A DNA stretch of 9,812 nucleotides from Flemingiibacterium sp045534235 (GCA_045534235.1 JAZSJI010000102.1:1-9812), one strand, 5' to 3'; positions 1 to 7,293 are shown, counted from the stretch's first letter. The notes: a model not told the origin generated them from the letters alone. Program-made: numbers and translations.

Positions 1-840
1 CTTTTTCGACAGTCCGCGCGATACTATATGCGCAAAGCCGTCGTACTCGTAAAATCCGCCCGCGTGATCGGGTAAGAACCCCTGATGCGGCGCGTAAACG
101 CCGTTGATAAACGGCGGCAAGCGCCACTGTCCGCCGTGTGCGTGTGCTGAATACGCCGCGTCAAACCCGAGCGAGCGGTAAAGCTCGAACTCCTCCGGAC
201 GGTGCGACAGCAGTATAGTAAACCGCTCATCCGATGCAACGTCGGCAAATTCATCCTTAAGCTCCTCTCGCCATTCTGTGAGTATCGGACTCACCCTGTC
301 CTTGTCCTCGGCAAAACGCTCGGCAAGATTGTTGTGATGTATTTCGTCCTTAAAGAAATACGGGTCGCATACACCGCAGAGCAAAACGCCGTCAAATATT
401 TCCTCACACGAGGTGCGGTGCATAAGCTTAACGCCCATTTTCTCAAGCTCTGCACAGATTTCATCGATATTCGGTATATACGCCTCGTGATTACCGAGCA
501 CCATATAGCACGGCGCGATTTTGGCAAGTGCCTCTAAAGCCACGCGCGAGGGATTATCCGCCGAAAAATCGCTTGGCGCGGACTCGTCCTTTTTGTTATC
601 CTCGATCATATCGCCCGTGATAAATATAACGTCGGGCTTTTCCGCTTTTACGGCATCTATGAGCTTTTTTTGCCCCTTGCCGTACCGCGACTCGTGAAGA
701 TCGCTTATTTGAACGGCGCGAAACGAGCGCGTGAGCTTATCGGAGATTACCTGATACCTTCTCACGCAAAGCCTGTTTGAAGTTGCAAAAGCGAGTATGG
801 CGGCGCATAAAAGAGCGCCGCCTAAAATCAACCATTTCAT
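1..840 (-). CDS. Membrane-anchored metallophosphoesterase (partial, C-terminus beyond left edge)
   Basis: The frame is open for 280 codons from the ATG at 840 to the window edge. It encodes a calcineurin-like metallophosphoesterase of the YkuE-type group, which hydrolyses phosphate esters with a two-metal centre. The metal-binding motifs appear in order: DLH (residues 47-49), GDM (76-78), GNHE (116-119), SHRP (212-215) and AHAHGGQ (232-238, usually GHTHGGQ). The late SRGL motif is also present, so probably only a few residues are missing. Residues 1-20 form a hydrophobic N-terminal segment, so the catalytic domain is probably anchored outside the membrane. The start lies 1 nt after the anti-sigma stop and has a GAGG ribosome site 6 nt upstream inside that gene, so the two are probably translationally coupled. 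The substrate cannot be told; cell-envelope lipid phosphates or nucleotides are possible. Co-transcription with an anti-sigma factor suggests an envelope-stress role (inference). Confidence 0.9.
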   Translation of the reverse strand, partial: MKWLILGGALLCAAILAFATSNRLCVRRYQVISDKLTRSFRAVQISDLHESRYGKGQKKLIDAVKAEKPDVIFITGDMIEDNKKDESAPSDFSADNPSRVALEALAKIAPCYMVLGNHEAYIPNIDEICAELEKMGVKLMHRTSCEEIFDGVLLCGVCDPYFFKDEIHHNNLAERFAEDKDRVSPILTEWREELKDEFADVASDERFTILLSHRPEEFELYRSLGFDAAYSAHAHGGQWRLPPFINGVYAPHQGFLPDHAGGFYEYDGFAHIVSRGLSKK

Positions 841-841
841 T

Positions 842-1753
842 TTATTCCTCATTTTCGGTGAGAATAACCTCAAGCACCTGAGGCTCGCTATCATCTAAAA
901 CGTATGCGCGATACTCTGCACCGCTGTTTTCAAGCACCTCGATGTATCCCACGAGCTTAACAGCCACATCGGTTTCAATGAGATAGTGCTTGCAAACGGT
1001 TCCGTTTATCAGCGTTTCACGGTAAGAGTCAACGCCAATAATCCCGTCGAGCACCGACTTTTCGCACACGATAAGTGCCGATTCATCGCTCGTATACGCT
1101 AAAAGCACCTCATCGAGCGTGCTTGCGAGATCGGCTTCATCGGCATAAGTAAGACCGTCGCCCCTTGCCGCCTCACTGACCCCTGCAGCAGTATCCAACG
1201 GCGAGGGTGAATATGCAACGACAGATGCGGTCGTTTCAACCACCCTGTCACTCTCGGCGGCATCGCCCTGAACGCTGTAATTCGCCTTGTCGTGAGCCGC
1301 CTCACCTTCAGCAACAATAACGTCGTCAGCATCTGCCGGAGTGTCCGCCGCATCGAACAGACCGCGCGGCTTCACGTCAAGCATTTCTGCGCTCGCACCG
1401 CCATCTATAAAGCCTCTTCCGACGACGAGTATCATGACAGCCGCCGCAACTGCAGCAAGCGAGCTCATCCAAGGCTTCACGCGAAGTCTTGGCGTGAGTA
1501 TCTTCTTATCCTGCGGAGTTTTATCCACCTCCGCCATAACGCATCCGTAAAGCTCGGACGGCACAGGCTCCGATGAGCTCTTTACCAGTGCGAGCATTTC
1601 TCGAAGCTCGGCAAGCTCACCCCTGCACGATGCGCACTTGGTGATATGCGCCTCAAGTGCCACCGCGTCGGCGTCAGACAGTGCGCCGTCGATATAGTCG
1701 AGCATCAGCTCGCGAAAATCATCGCAGCCCGCCGTTTTTTTGTTTAGTAACAT
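842..1753 (-). CDS. Zinc-finger (ZAS/HC2-type) transmembrane anti-sigma factor
   Basis: This 303-residue protein has the layout of a membrane anti-sigma factor that binds and silences the ECF sigma factor encoded just upstream. Residues 10-44 form a ZAS/zf-HC2 zinc finger with H36-x3-C40-x2-C43 and an earlier C10. A cytoplasmic linker follows, then one hydrophobic segment at about 97-112 after a basic stretch (RLRVKPW). The remaining roughly 190 residues would lie outside the cell. Residues 115-205 are acidic and low in complexity; about 205-303 look like a small folded domain that I do not recognise and that could be the sensor. The ATG at 1753 has an AAAGGA site, but 13 nt upstream, which is long; no better in-frame start is visible. 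An ECF-type promoter lies directly upstream, which fits feedback control. The signal it senses is unknown. Confidence 0.9.
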   Translation of the reverse strand: MLLNKKTAGCDDFRELMLDYIDGALSDADAVALEAHITKCASCRGELAELREMLALVKSSSEPVPSELYGCVMAEVDKTPQDKKILTPRLRVKPWMSSLAAVAAAVMILVVGRGFIDGGASAEMLDVKPRGLFDAADTPADADDVIVAEGEAAHDKANYSVQGDAAESDRVVETTASVVAYSPSPLDTAAGVSEAARGDGLTYADEADLASTLDEVLLAYTSDESALIVCEKSVLDGIIGVDSYRETLINGTVCKHYLIETDVAVKLVGYIEVLENSGAEYRAYVLDDSEPQVLEVILTENEE

Positions 1754-1807
1754 AAAAAATAATCTATCCTTTCGCGCGGATTTTATTCACCGCACTGTGT
1801 TTTGTTA

Positions 1808-1839
1808 ATCATTAGACGCACGAAAACCAAATTTGTTCC
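1808..1839 (-). promoter_or_regulatory. ECF-type sigma promoter ahead of the anti-sigma gene
   Basis: On the minus strand GGAAC (1839-1835) is followed by exactly 16 nt and then CGTC (1818-1815), continuing as TAATGA. This matches the GGAAC/TGAAAC-N16-CGTC form of promoters read by many Firmicute ECF sigma factors. Transcription would start near 1808 and give a leader of about 55 nt before the anti-sigma ATG at 1753. A run of T7A6 sits 15-30 bp upstream of the -35 and could act as an UP-like or bent element. The elements are seen directly; recognition by the neighbouring sigma factor is inferred. Confidence 0.75.
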
Positions 1840-1867
1840 CGATTTTGCGAAACTTTTTTAAAAAAAT

Positions 1868-2467
1868 TTACGGGCTGTATACCTCAAGCAGTAATTCCTT
1901 CAGGTGAAGGCGTGCACGGTTGAGCCTTGATTTGACCGTTCCGACCTCAAGCCCCGTCATTTCAGAGATAGCCTCGTAGGAGTAGCCCTCGATGTCGCGA
2001 AGCTCGACCACCTCTCTCGCCTCGGGCGACAGCCTTGCGATAGCGTCGCGTACAAGCTTTATCTGCTCGCGCTTTTCCGTCATTTTTTCAGGTGACGTGC
2101 TCGCACTCTCGTCGGCGAATTCGACCTCGATCTCGTCGCCGTCCTTGTCGGTGTAGGTCGGCATAGCCTCGGTTGCGCTCGCCCTCTGATGCCGCAAGAA
2201 ATCGAGGCAGGCGTTCTGACATATCTTATAAACCCACGTTGCAAAGCGGCAGTCGCCGCGATAACGCCCGATCGAGCGCCATATTTTTATAAATATCTCC
2301 TGCGACACGTCAAACGCATCGTCCGCGCCGGCAACCTTTAGCCGCACGCTATTGTAAACGAGCTTTTCGTAAAGCTTTACTATCTCGCCAAACGCCGCCG
2401 CGTCGCCGTTTTGCGCCGCACGGATAAGCTCGTTTTCAAGAGGAGTATTAAATTTACTTTCTGTCAA
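1868..2467 (-). CDS. ECF-family RNA polymerase sigma factor
   Basis: This 199-residue protein has only sigma regions 2 and 4, the mark of a group 4 (ECF) sigma factor. Region 2 covers about residues 24-95, with the typical DVSQEIFIKIWRSIGRYRGDCRFATWVYKI-like core (in part DVSQEIF at 53-59 and FATWVY at 75-80). An acidic linker at 96-135 precedes region 4 at about 137-191. Region 4 has LSPEAREVVELRDIEGYSY-type sequence and a helix-turn-helix ending in GTVKSRLNRARLHLKE. The start is TTG at 2467, chosen because AGGAGG lies 10 nt upstream and in-frame stops precede it; no ATG fits. It follows dus after 45 nt and precedes its probable anti-sigma partner by 114 nt. No ECF-like promoter was seen in front of the sigma gene itself, so it may be transcribed with dus. 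The exact ECF subgroup cannot be fixed by eye. Confidence 0.94.
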   Translation of the reverse strand: MTESKFNTPLENELIRAAQNGDAAAFGEIVKLYEKLVYNSVRLKVAGADDAFDVSQEIFIKIWRSIGRYRGDCRFATWVYKICQNACLDFLRHQRASATEAMPTYTDKDGDEIEVEFADESASTSPEKMTEKREQIKLVRDAIARLSPEAREVVELRDIEGYSYEAISEMTGLEVGTVKSRLNRARLHLKELLLEVYSP

Positions 2468-2477
2468 GTCGGCCCGT

Positions 2478-2483
2478 CCTCCT
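2478..2483 (-). promoter_or_regulatory. Strong ribosome binding site fixing the TTG start of the sigma gene
   Basis: AGGAGG on the minus strand (2483-2478) lies 10 nt ahead of the TTG at 2467. In-frame TGA and TAA codons lie just upstream, so no longer reading is possible. This supports a TTG start, which usually lowers translation and is plausible for a tightly held regulator. Confidence 0.7.
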
Positions 2484-2512
2484 TTCCTTTAACGTCACAG
2501 ACGAAAATCGCC

Positions 2513-3493
2513 CTACGAAATCACCGACAAAAGTATCTCGCGCATTTCCTCGCGCGTGGTGGCACAGTTGAGTGCGCCTCTTGCGCCAGACGCACCGCGA
2601 ATACCCTTAAGATACCACGAAAGCTGTCCGCGTGACTGGAGCACCGCGAGCTTTTCACCCTTCTCCGCGATTGCGGTGTCAAGCTGACGAAGTGCCGTTT
2701 CAATGCGCTCACGATCCGTCGGCGGAGTGTAAGCTTCGCCTGAAAGAGCGGCGCGTATCTCGGAAAATATCCACGGATTTCCCATAGCGCCGCGCCCAAT
2801 CATAACCGCGTCACAGCCCGTGCGCTCGAACATACGCACAGCGTCCGCGGCACAGAATATCTCGCCGTTTGCTATAACGGGTACAGTCAGCGCGTCCTTG
2901 ATACGCGCTATCTCATCAAAATTTATCGGAGCGGAAAATCTTCCCTCTCGCGTTCTGCCGTGTACGCACACGGCGTCCGCGCCCATATCCTCCATACGGC
3001 GCGCGAAATCCACGCCGATGATGTGCGCCTCGTCCCATCCGATGCGCATTTTTACGGTAACCGGCATATCGGGCGCGACCTCGCTTACCGCCCTTTTTAC
3101 CTTTTTAACTATCTCGGCGGCTATATCGGGAGTTTTTAAAAGGCCCGAGCCCTCGCCGTTGTTTGCGACCTTCGGCGCGGGACAGCCCATATTTATGTCG
3201 ATGCTTTTTGGCAAGTTTTGCGTACGGCAATGCCTATATGATGCCGTCGCTATCTTCGCCGCCGCCTCTGCCATAATGTCAGGCTCGCTGCCGAATATCT
3301 GAACGCCCGTAGGCTCGTCCGAGAAAATCTCTCCGAGCACGGCGGTCTTTTTATCTTCAAAATGTATCGCCTTGGCAGAGAGCATCTCGGTAAACATCAG
3401 CTCTGCGCCAAGGTCCTTACATATATCGCGAAACGCGTGGTCGGTGACCCCCGCCATCGGCGCAAGCGCGACCTTGTAGTCGAGTTTTTTCAT
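2513..3493 (-). CDS. dusB: tRNA-dihydrouridine synthase, DusB type
   Basis: This FMN-dependent enzyme reduces uridine to dihydrouridine in tRNA using NAD(P)H. The 326 residues match the usual family length. The N-terminus APMAGVTDHAFR (11-22) is the flavin-site signature. The catalytic cysteine is C104 in NMGCPAPKV (101-109). K148 and R150 (VKMR), VHGRTR (177-182), ANGEI (208-212, usually NGDI) and IGRGAMGNPWIF (232-243) line the FMN and substrate pocket of the TIM barrel. SWYLKG (292-297) in the C-terminal helical domain is typical of DusB. The ATG at 3493 has only a modest site (TAGGA about 7 nt upstream). A TAAAAT -10 element 28-33 nt ahead, with a conserved box over the -35 region, forms the likely promoter. 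The sigma gene follows after 45 nt, probably on the same transcript. Members in clostridia often sit beside unrelated genes, so the link to the sigma factor may be only positional. Confidence 0.94.
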   Translation of the reverse strand: MKKLDYKVALAPMAGVTDHAFRDICKDLGAELMFTEMLSAKAIHFEDKKTAVLGEIFSDEPTGVQIFGSEPDIMAEAAAKIATASYRHCRTQNLPKSIDINMGCPAPKVANNGEGSGLLKTPDIAAEIVKKVKRAVSEVAPDMPVTVKMRIGWDEAHIIGVDFARRMEDMGADAVCVHGRTREGRFSAPINFDEIARIKDALTVPVIANGEIFCAADAVRMFERTGCDAVMIGRGAMGNPWIFSEIRAALSGEAYTPPTDRERIETALRQLDTAIAEKGEKLAVLQSRGQLSWYLKGIRGASGARGALNCATTREEMREILLSVIS

Positions 3494-3520
3494 AAAACGT
3501 CCTAATAGTGTATTTTTCTA

Positions 3521-3554
3521 ATTTTATCGCATCTTTGTTACAGCAGTATGAACG
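3521..3554 (-). promoter_or_regulatory. Putative dus promoter: 20-bp box plus TAAAAT -10
   Basis: Reading the minus strand, a 20-bp box (3554-3535, CGTTCATACTGCTGTAACAA) is followed after exactly 8 nt by TAAAAT (3526-3521). Transcription would start near 3515, giving a leader of about 22 nt. The same box with the same spacing occurs ahead of the helicase gene at 7321-7354. No normal TTGACA -35 lies at 16-18 nt, so the box either replaces the -35 or is an operator over it. Confidence 0.5.
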
Positions 3555-3560
3555 AAAGAA

Positions 3561-3603
3561 GCGAAAACACCCGAAAACGGGTGGCAAGTGTAAATATTTT
3601 CGC
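3561..3603. repeat. Nested inverted repeat in the dus/GH18 divergent spacer
   Basis: An inner perfect hairpin, CACCCG-AAAA-CGGGTG (3568-3583), is enclosed by outer arms GCGAAAA (3561-3567) and TTTTCGC (3597-3603), with a 13-nt bulge on one side. On the minus strand the inner stem is followed by a T-rich stretch (TTTTCGCTTCTTTCG), so it could be a weak intrinsic terminator for leftward transcription arriving from the GH18 region. It could also be an operator, as it lies between two divergent genes. The role is undecided. Confidence 0.45.
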
Positions 3604-3638
3604 ATAAGCTACAGTATAAAGCAAGAAAGGATACCGTT

Positions 3639-4892
3639 ATGTATATTTACGTCGTCACAGAGGGCGACACACTCGCCGCTCTGTCTGCGCGCTTCGGTCT
3701 GCCGCAAAGCGTGCTCGCCTCATCAAATGGGCTTCGCGAGCCGTACTCGCTCACACCCGGTCAGGCACTCCTCGTTTTAAACGGCGCACGCACGTACAGC
3801 GTCCGTCCCGGTGACTCGGTGTACTCGATAGCACGCCGCTTTGGGCTGACGCCAAGCGACCTCTGGCGAATGAACCCGACACTCGCGGGCGGTGTGCAGC
3901 TCTACCCCGGACAAACGCTCGTTGTATACCTGCCGCCGTCAGGGATTCTCTCGCCCGTTACAACCGGCTACGCCTACCCGTTCATAAACGAAGCGCTCCT
4001 TCGCGCAACGCTTCCCTACCTCGATTTTCTCGCGATATTCAGCTACGGCTTTCGCGCCGACGGCAGCTTGGTGCCGCTCGACGACACACGCCTTCTCACG
4101 CTCGCCGCCGAGTACGGCGTCGCACCGATGCTTGTACTGACCTCGATCGGCGATGATGGGCGTTTTTCCTCTGCGGCAGTTTCCGCGATGCTTGCGTCAA
4201 GCGACGTGCAGACAAATCTTATCGAAAACGTCGTAAACGTCGCTCGGCAAAAGGGCTACGCGGCGGTAAACTCCGACCTTGAGTACATACCTGCCGAGTA
4301 CCGCGGCGCGTACAGCGAATTTATACGAAATCTCGCCGATGCGCTCCACGCAGTCGGTATCGAGCTTACCGTGTCGCTTGCGCCCAAAACGTCGGACACG
4401 CAGGAAGGACTGCTCTACGAGGGTATGGACTACGCCGCACTCGGAGCGGCAGCTGACCGCGTGCTTTTGATGACGTACGAATGGGGCTACACCTATTCCG
4501 AGCCGCGTGCCGTCGCGCCGATAAACAGCGTCACGGCGGTGGTCGACTACGCGCTTTCGGTAATACCTGCCGCCAAAATCGACCTCGGCGTGCCGAATTA
4601 CGGCTACGATTGGAATATCCCGTGGGTAGAGGGCACGGCGGCGAGAAGCCTTGGCAATATCGCCGCGCAGGAGATAGCCGTGGACCGCGGCGCGCCGATA
4701 GAGTTTGATACTGTGGCACAGTCGCCGTTTTTCAGATACACAGCCGAGGACAGCTCGCGCCACGAGGTGTGGTTTGAGGACGCCCGCTCTGTAGCGGCAA
4801 AGCTTGACCTGCTTCGCTCACGCTCACTTGGCGGTATTGGCGTGTGGCAGATAATGCGGTGGTTTCCGCAGCTTTGGCTGTCGCTGATGTAG
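3639..4892 (+). CDS. LysM-GH18 spore cortex-lytic type N-acetylglucosaminidase (YaaH/SleL-like)
   Basis: The 417-residue protein has two LysM peptidoglycan-binding repeats (about 2-46 and 52-97, each with a GD-S/T start and a PGQ-L end). A glycoside hydrolase 18 barrel follows, from about residue 105 to the end. The acidic motif NSDLEYIP (211-218) corresponds to the family's N-x-D-F-E-Y motif, with E215 as the presumed catalytic acid and D213 beside it. MTYEWG (278-283), GVPNYGYDW (317-325), QSPFFRY (361-367) and HEVWFEDARS (375-384) are characteristic of the YaaH/SleL group, which cleaves cortex muramyl fragments during spore germination. There is no signal peptide, as expected for a protein put on the spore from the mother cell. 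The ATG is supported by AGAAAGGA 7 nt upstream. It points away from dus and meets the helicase gene stop-to-stop. Exact substrate is inferred. Confidence 0.9.
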   Translation: MYIYVVTEGDTLAALSARFGLPQSVLASSNGLREPYSLTPGQALLVLNGARTYSVRPGDSVYSIARRFGLTPSDLWRMNPTLAGGVQLYPGQTLVVYLPPSGILSPVTTGYAYPFINEALLRATLPYLDFLAIFSYGFRADGSLVPLDDTRLLTLAAEYGVAPMLVLTSIGDDGRFSSAAVSAMLASSDVQTNLIENVVNVARQKGYAAVNSDLEYIPAEYRGAYSEFIRNLADALHAVGIELTVSLAPKTSDTQEGLLYEGMDYAALGAAADRVLLMTYEWGYTYSEPRAVAPINSVTAVVDYALSVIPAAKIDLGVPNYGYDWNIPWVEGTAARSLGNIAAQEIAVDRGAPIEFDTVAQSPFFRYTAEDSSRHEVWFEDARSVAAKLDLLRSRSLGGIGVWQIMRWFPQLWLSLM

Positions 4893-7286
4893 TTATTCTT
4901 CCCAGAACTCCTCAAGTGCACCGAGAAGTGCTTCTGCCGACGGTGCTAAACGTATATCCTTTAAGTGGTCGGCGAGTAGGCGCGAATACTGCGGCGTCGC
5001 GTATCTGTCGTCGATAAGCACGCACACGCCGCGGTCACTCTCCGAGCGTATAACGCGACCTACCGCCTGAAGCACCTTGTTCATCGCAGGATAGAGGTAG
5101 GCGTACTCAAAGCCTGCCTCGCGCGTTTCTTGGAAATAGTCCGCAATTATATTGGTTTCAAGATTAAGCCTTGCAAGTCCCGTGCCGACAATGACCGTGC
5201 CGATAAGCTTATCACCCGCAAGGTCGATGCTCTCTGCAAACATTCCGCCAAGCACGGCAAAGCCGATCACGGCGCCGTCCTCCTTGAAGTTAGAAAGGAA
5301 CTTCGTGCGCTCCGCCTCTGTCATGTCGGGCTTTTGCACGCGTATATCCGCCGACGGATCGTATCGGCGGTACGCGTGCGCGACCTTTTTTAACATCTCA
5401 TAGGACGGCAGGAAGATGAGATAGTTTCCGTACCGTGAATTTACCACCGCGTCGATTATCTCGACAACAGCCTCGAGCGTGCGCTCGCGGTCGGCATAGC
5501 GGAGCGATACCTTGTTCATTATCGCGGTGAATAGCTGATCGCGCTCAAATGGCGACGGAAGTTGTAAGCGTGCCGCATTTTTCGCGCCGAGCAGGTCGCA
5601 GAAATAGTCCATAGGCGCGAGCGTTGCCGAAAAGAGCACCGTCGAGCGTACGCGCGTCATACATTTATCGAGAAGCTTCGACGGATCAATGCAGATAACG
5701 CGTACCTTCACGCGCTCACCGCGTCTTTCTGCAAGGTGACGGAAATTGCCGTCCGCGCGGTTTGCGGCATCGGCGAAGCGTTTAGCCGCAAATGCCGCCT
5801 CGCGTACAGCGTGCGCGAGGGTGTGTGCGCCAAACGGCACGTCAGAAGCGTTGTCGCCGTTCACACGAAGCCACTGTGTTGCCGCCGCAAAAAACTCGCG
5901 GCAGGCGTCGGCAACACCCGAAAACTGCTCACTTTGAAGAAGCGTTCCGTACTCGTCGTCGCCCACAAATGCGTGGTTTTCGGTGCATTTATCGCGGAGC
6001 GACGAGAGCTCGCCGATTATATTTTTAAGCGGTGCGTAAAGTATAAAATCGCTATCGGGAATAAGCGGCGCAAAGCCTGTAAAATCGGACAGCGAAAGCT
6101 CTGCCGAGTACATTTCCCTCGCGCGGTCCACAAGATCGTGCGCCTCGTCAACGAGCGCGACGTTCTTTGATGCATCGCAGTCCTCGTCGAAAAATCTGCG
6201 AAGGAATACGCGCGGATCGAAAAGATAGTTGCAGTCGCAGATTATAATGTCGCAGTACATCGCCGCGTCGAGCATAAGCTCGTACGGGCAGACGCAGTAC
6301 TCACGTGCAACTGTTTCAACGGCAGATTTATCAATGTCGCCGTACCTTGTCAGAAGCGTGTAAAGCGCGTCGTTTATACGCTCGTAGTGACCGTTCGCAT
6401 TCGCACAGGTGACGGACGTGCAGTCCTTTGGTCCCATACTGCCAACGCAGCATTTTTCCTTGGCAAAAAGCGTTATCACGCGCGCCCTCAGCCCGTGACC
6501 TCGCATCAGGTCAAACGCCGCCATAGGAGCTGCGCCGACCGTGGATTTCGGTGTTAAGTAGAATATTCTCCGTCCCGCGCCCTCGCCTATCGCCTTTACT
6601 GCGCCGTAGCAGACCGAAAGCGTTTTACCGATGCCCGTCGGCGCCTGCGCGACAAGGCGTTTGCCCTTTCTGACGGCGGCGAAGGCTTCGAGGATAATAT
6701 CCTGCTGACCAAGACGGTAATCGTGATGCGGAAATTTTAATTTTTTCGCCGAGGATACGAAATTCTCTATGCTCTCGGCCTCTATTTTTGCAAACGGGAG
6801 ATACTCCGTTAATAAACCAACCACGCGTCCGCGAAGCTCGTCAATACTGCGCACGGTGTCGTAGTGCTCGCACTCGTACGTGTCGGTCGAAACGAACGTC
6901 AGGCGCACCGTAACGCGCGAATATCCCCTCATAGCGGCGTACATATAAGCGTAGCACTCGGCTTGGGCTGTGTATTCGGGAAAATCGGACGGTTTTAGTG
7001 AGGTGAGCGCGCGCGAGGTCGACTTTATTTCGTCGATTATCGCCGTAGTTCCGCCGTCTATGATGCCGTCGGCGCGTCCCGAAAGATGGAACGTGAGCTC
7101 ACCGAGCGTTATCTCACAGGAAAGCGGCACCTCGGGCATATACCCCTCGGGTGCACGCGACTGCACCATTTTATGCATAGCCGTGCCTTGACGCAGCCTT
7201 GCAAAGCTCGCTATCGGGCGGTCAAGACTGCCGCGTCGCATAACGAATGCGATAAGCTCGCGAACGGAAATATTAACAGTTGCCAC
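4893..7286 (-). CDS. PD-(D/E)XK nuclease fused to XPD/DinG-type Fe-S DNA helicase
   Basis: With the preferred GTG start this is a 797-residue protein. Residues 1 to about 170 resemble a RecB/Cas4-like nuclease: GRADG (D73), then DEIKST (E86, K88), then the helix motif Q108-x3-Y112. The rest is an SF2 helicase of the XPD/DinG group: Walker A APTGIGKT (215-222), a cysteine set C280, C289, C294 and C333 placed where XPD-family Fe-S clusters lie, the DEAH box at 380-383, LFSATLAP (551-558) and the final arginine-finger motif QAVGRVIRSESDRG (740-753). Such enzymes unwind DNA with 5'-3' polarity using ATP; the nuclease would add cleavage, suggesting repair or processing of damaged or branched DNA (inference). 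The start at 7286 is chosen because GGGGAGG lies 7 nt ahead; a TTG 18 nt upstream has no ribosome site. It shares its promoter box with dus. No partner gene is adjacent. Confidence 0.9.
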   Translation of the reverse strand: MATVNISVRELIAFVMRRGSLDRPIASFARLRQGTAMHKMVQSRAPEGYMPEVPLSCEITLGELTFHLSGRADGIIDGGTTAIIDEIKSTSRALTSLKPSDFPEYTAQAECYAYMYAAMRGYSRVTVRLTFVSTDTYECEHYDTVRSIDELRGRVVGLLTEYLPFAKIEAESIENFVSSAKKLKFPHHDYRLGQQDIILEAFAAVRKGKRLVAQAPTGIGKTLSVCYGAVKAIGEGAGRRIFYLTPKSTVGAAPMAAFDLMRGHGLRARVITLFAKEKCCVGSMGPKDCTSVTCANANGHYERINDALYTLLTRYGDIDKSAVETVAREYCVCPYELMLDAAMYCDIIICDCNYLFDPRVFLRRFFDEDCDASKNVALVDEAHDLVDRAREMYSAELSLSDFTGFAPLIPDSDFILYAPLKNIIGELSSLRDKCTENHAFVGDDEYGTLLQSEQFSGVADACREFFAAATQWLRVNGDNASDVPFGAHTLAHAVREAAFAAKRFADAANRADGNFRHLAERRGERVKVRVICIDPSKLLDKCMTRVRSTVLFSATLAPMDYFCDLLGAKNAARLQLPSPFERDQLFTAIMNKVSLRYADRERTLEAVVEIIDAVVNSRYGNYLIFLPSYEMLKKVAHAYRRYDPSADIRVQKPDMTEAERTKFLSNFKEDGAVIGFAVLGGMFAESIDLAGDKLIGTVIVGTGLARLNLETNIIADYFQETREAGFEYAYLYPAMNKVLQAVGRVIRSESDRGVCVLIDDRYATPQYSRLLADHLKDIRLAPSAEALLGALEEFWEE

Positions 7287-7293
7287 AGCCTCG

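Noticed and set aside
202..537. Plus-strand 111-residue reading frame opposite the phosphoesterase
   Set aside because: It lies antisense to a clear metallophosphoesterase with all motifs, has no ribosome site, and resembles no protein I know.
1855..1875. A/T-rich self-complementary stretch after the sigma gene as a terminator
   Set aside because: The stem would be only A-T pairs without a GC core; it is more likely an UP-like or bent region ahead of the ECF promoter.
2495..2540. Possible ECF promoter before the sigma gene (CGTC in the dus-sigma spacer)
   Set aside because: The sequence 16 nt upstream of that CGTC is GGTGA rather than GGAAC, so the -35 part is missing.
3591..3620. Possible sporulation promoter for the GH18 gene (CATAAGCTA like a sigma-K -10; TAAATATT like a sigma-E -35)
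   Set aside because: No matching partner element lies at the right spacing for either, and the nearby TATAAA at 3615 would start transcription inside the ribosome site. It is plausible from function but not supported.
4197..4763. Minus-strand 188-residue reading frame opposite the GH18 gene
   Set aside because: It is a complementary-strand shadow of a strongly conserved GH18 domain, with no ribosome site or recognisable motif.
5736..6170. Plus-strand 144-residue reading frame opposite the helicase
   Set aside because: It has a basic, low-information composition, lies antisense to the conserved helicase, and shows no start signals.
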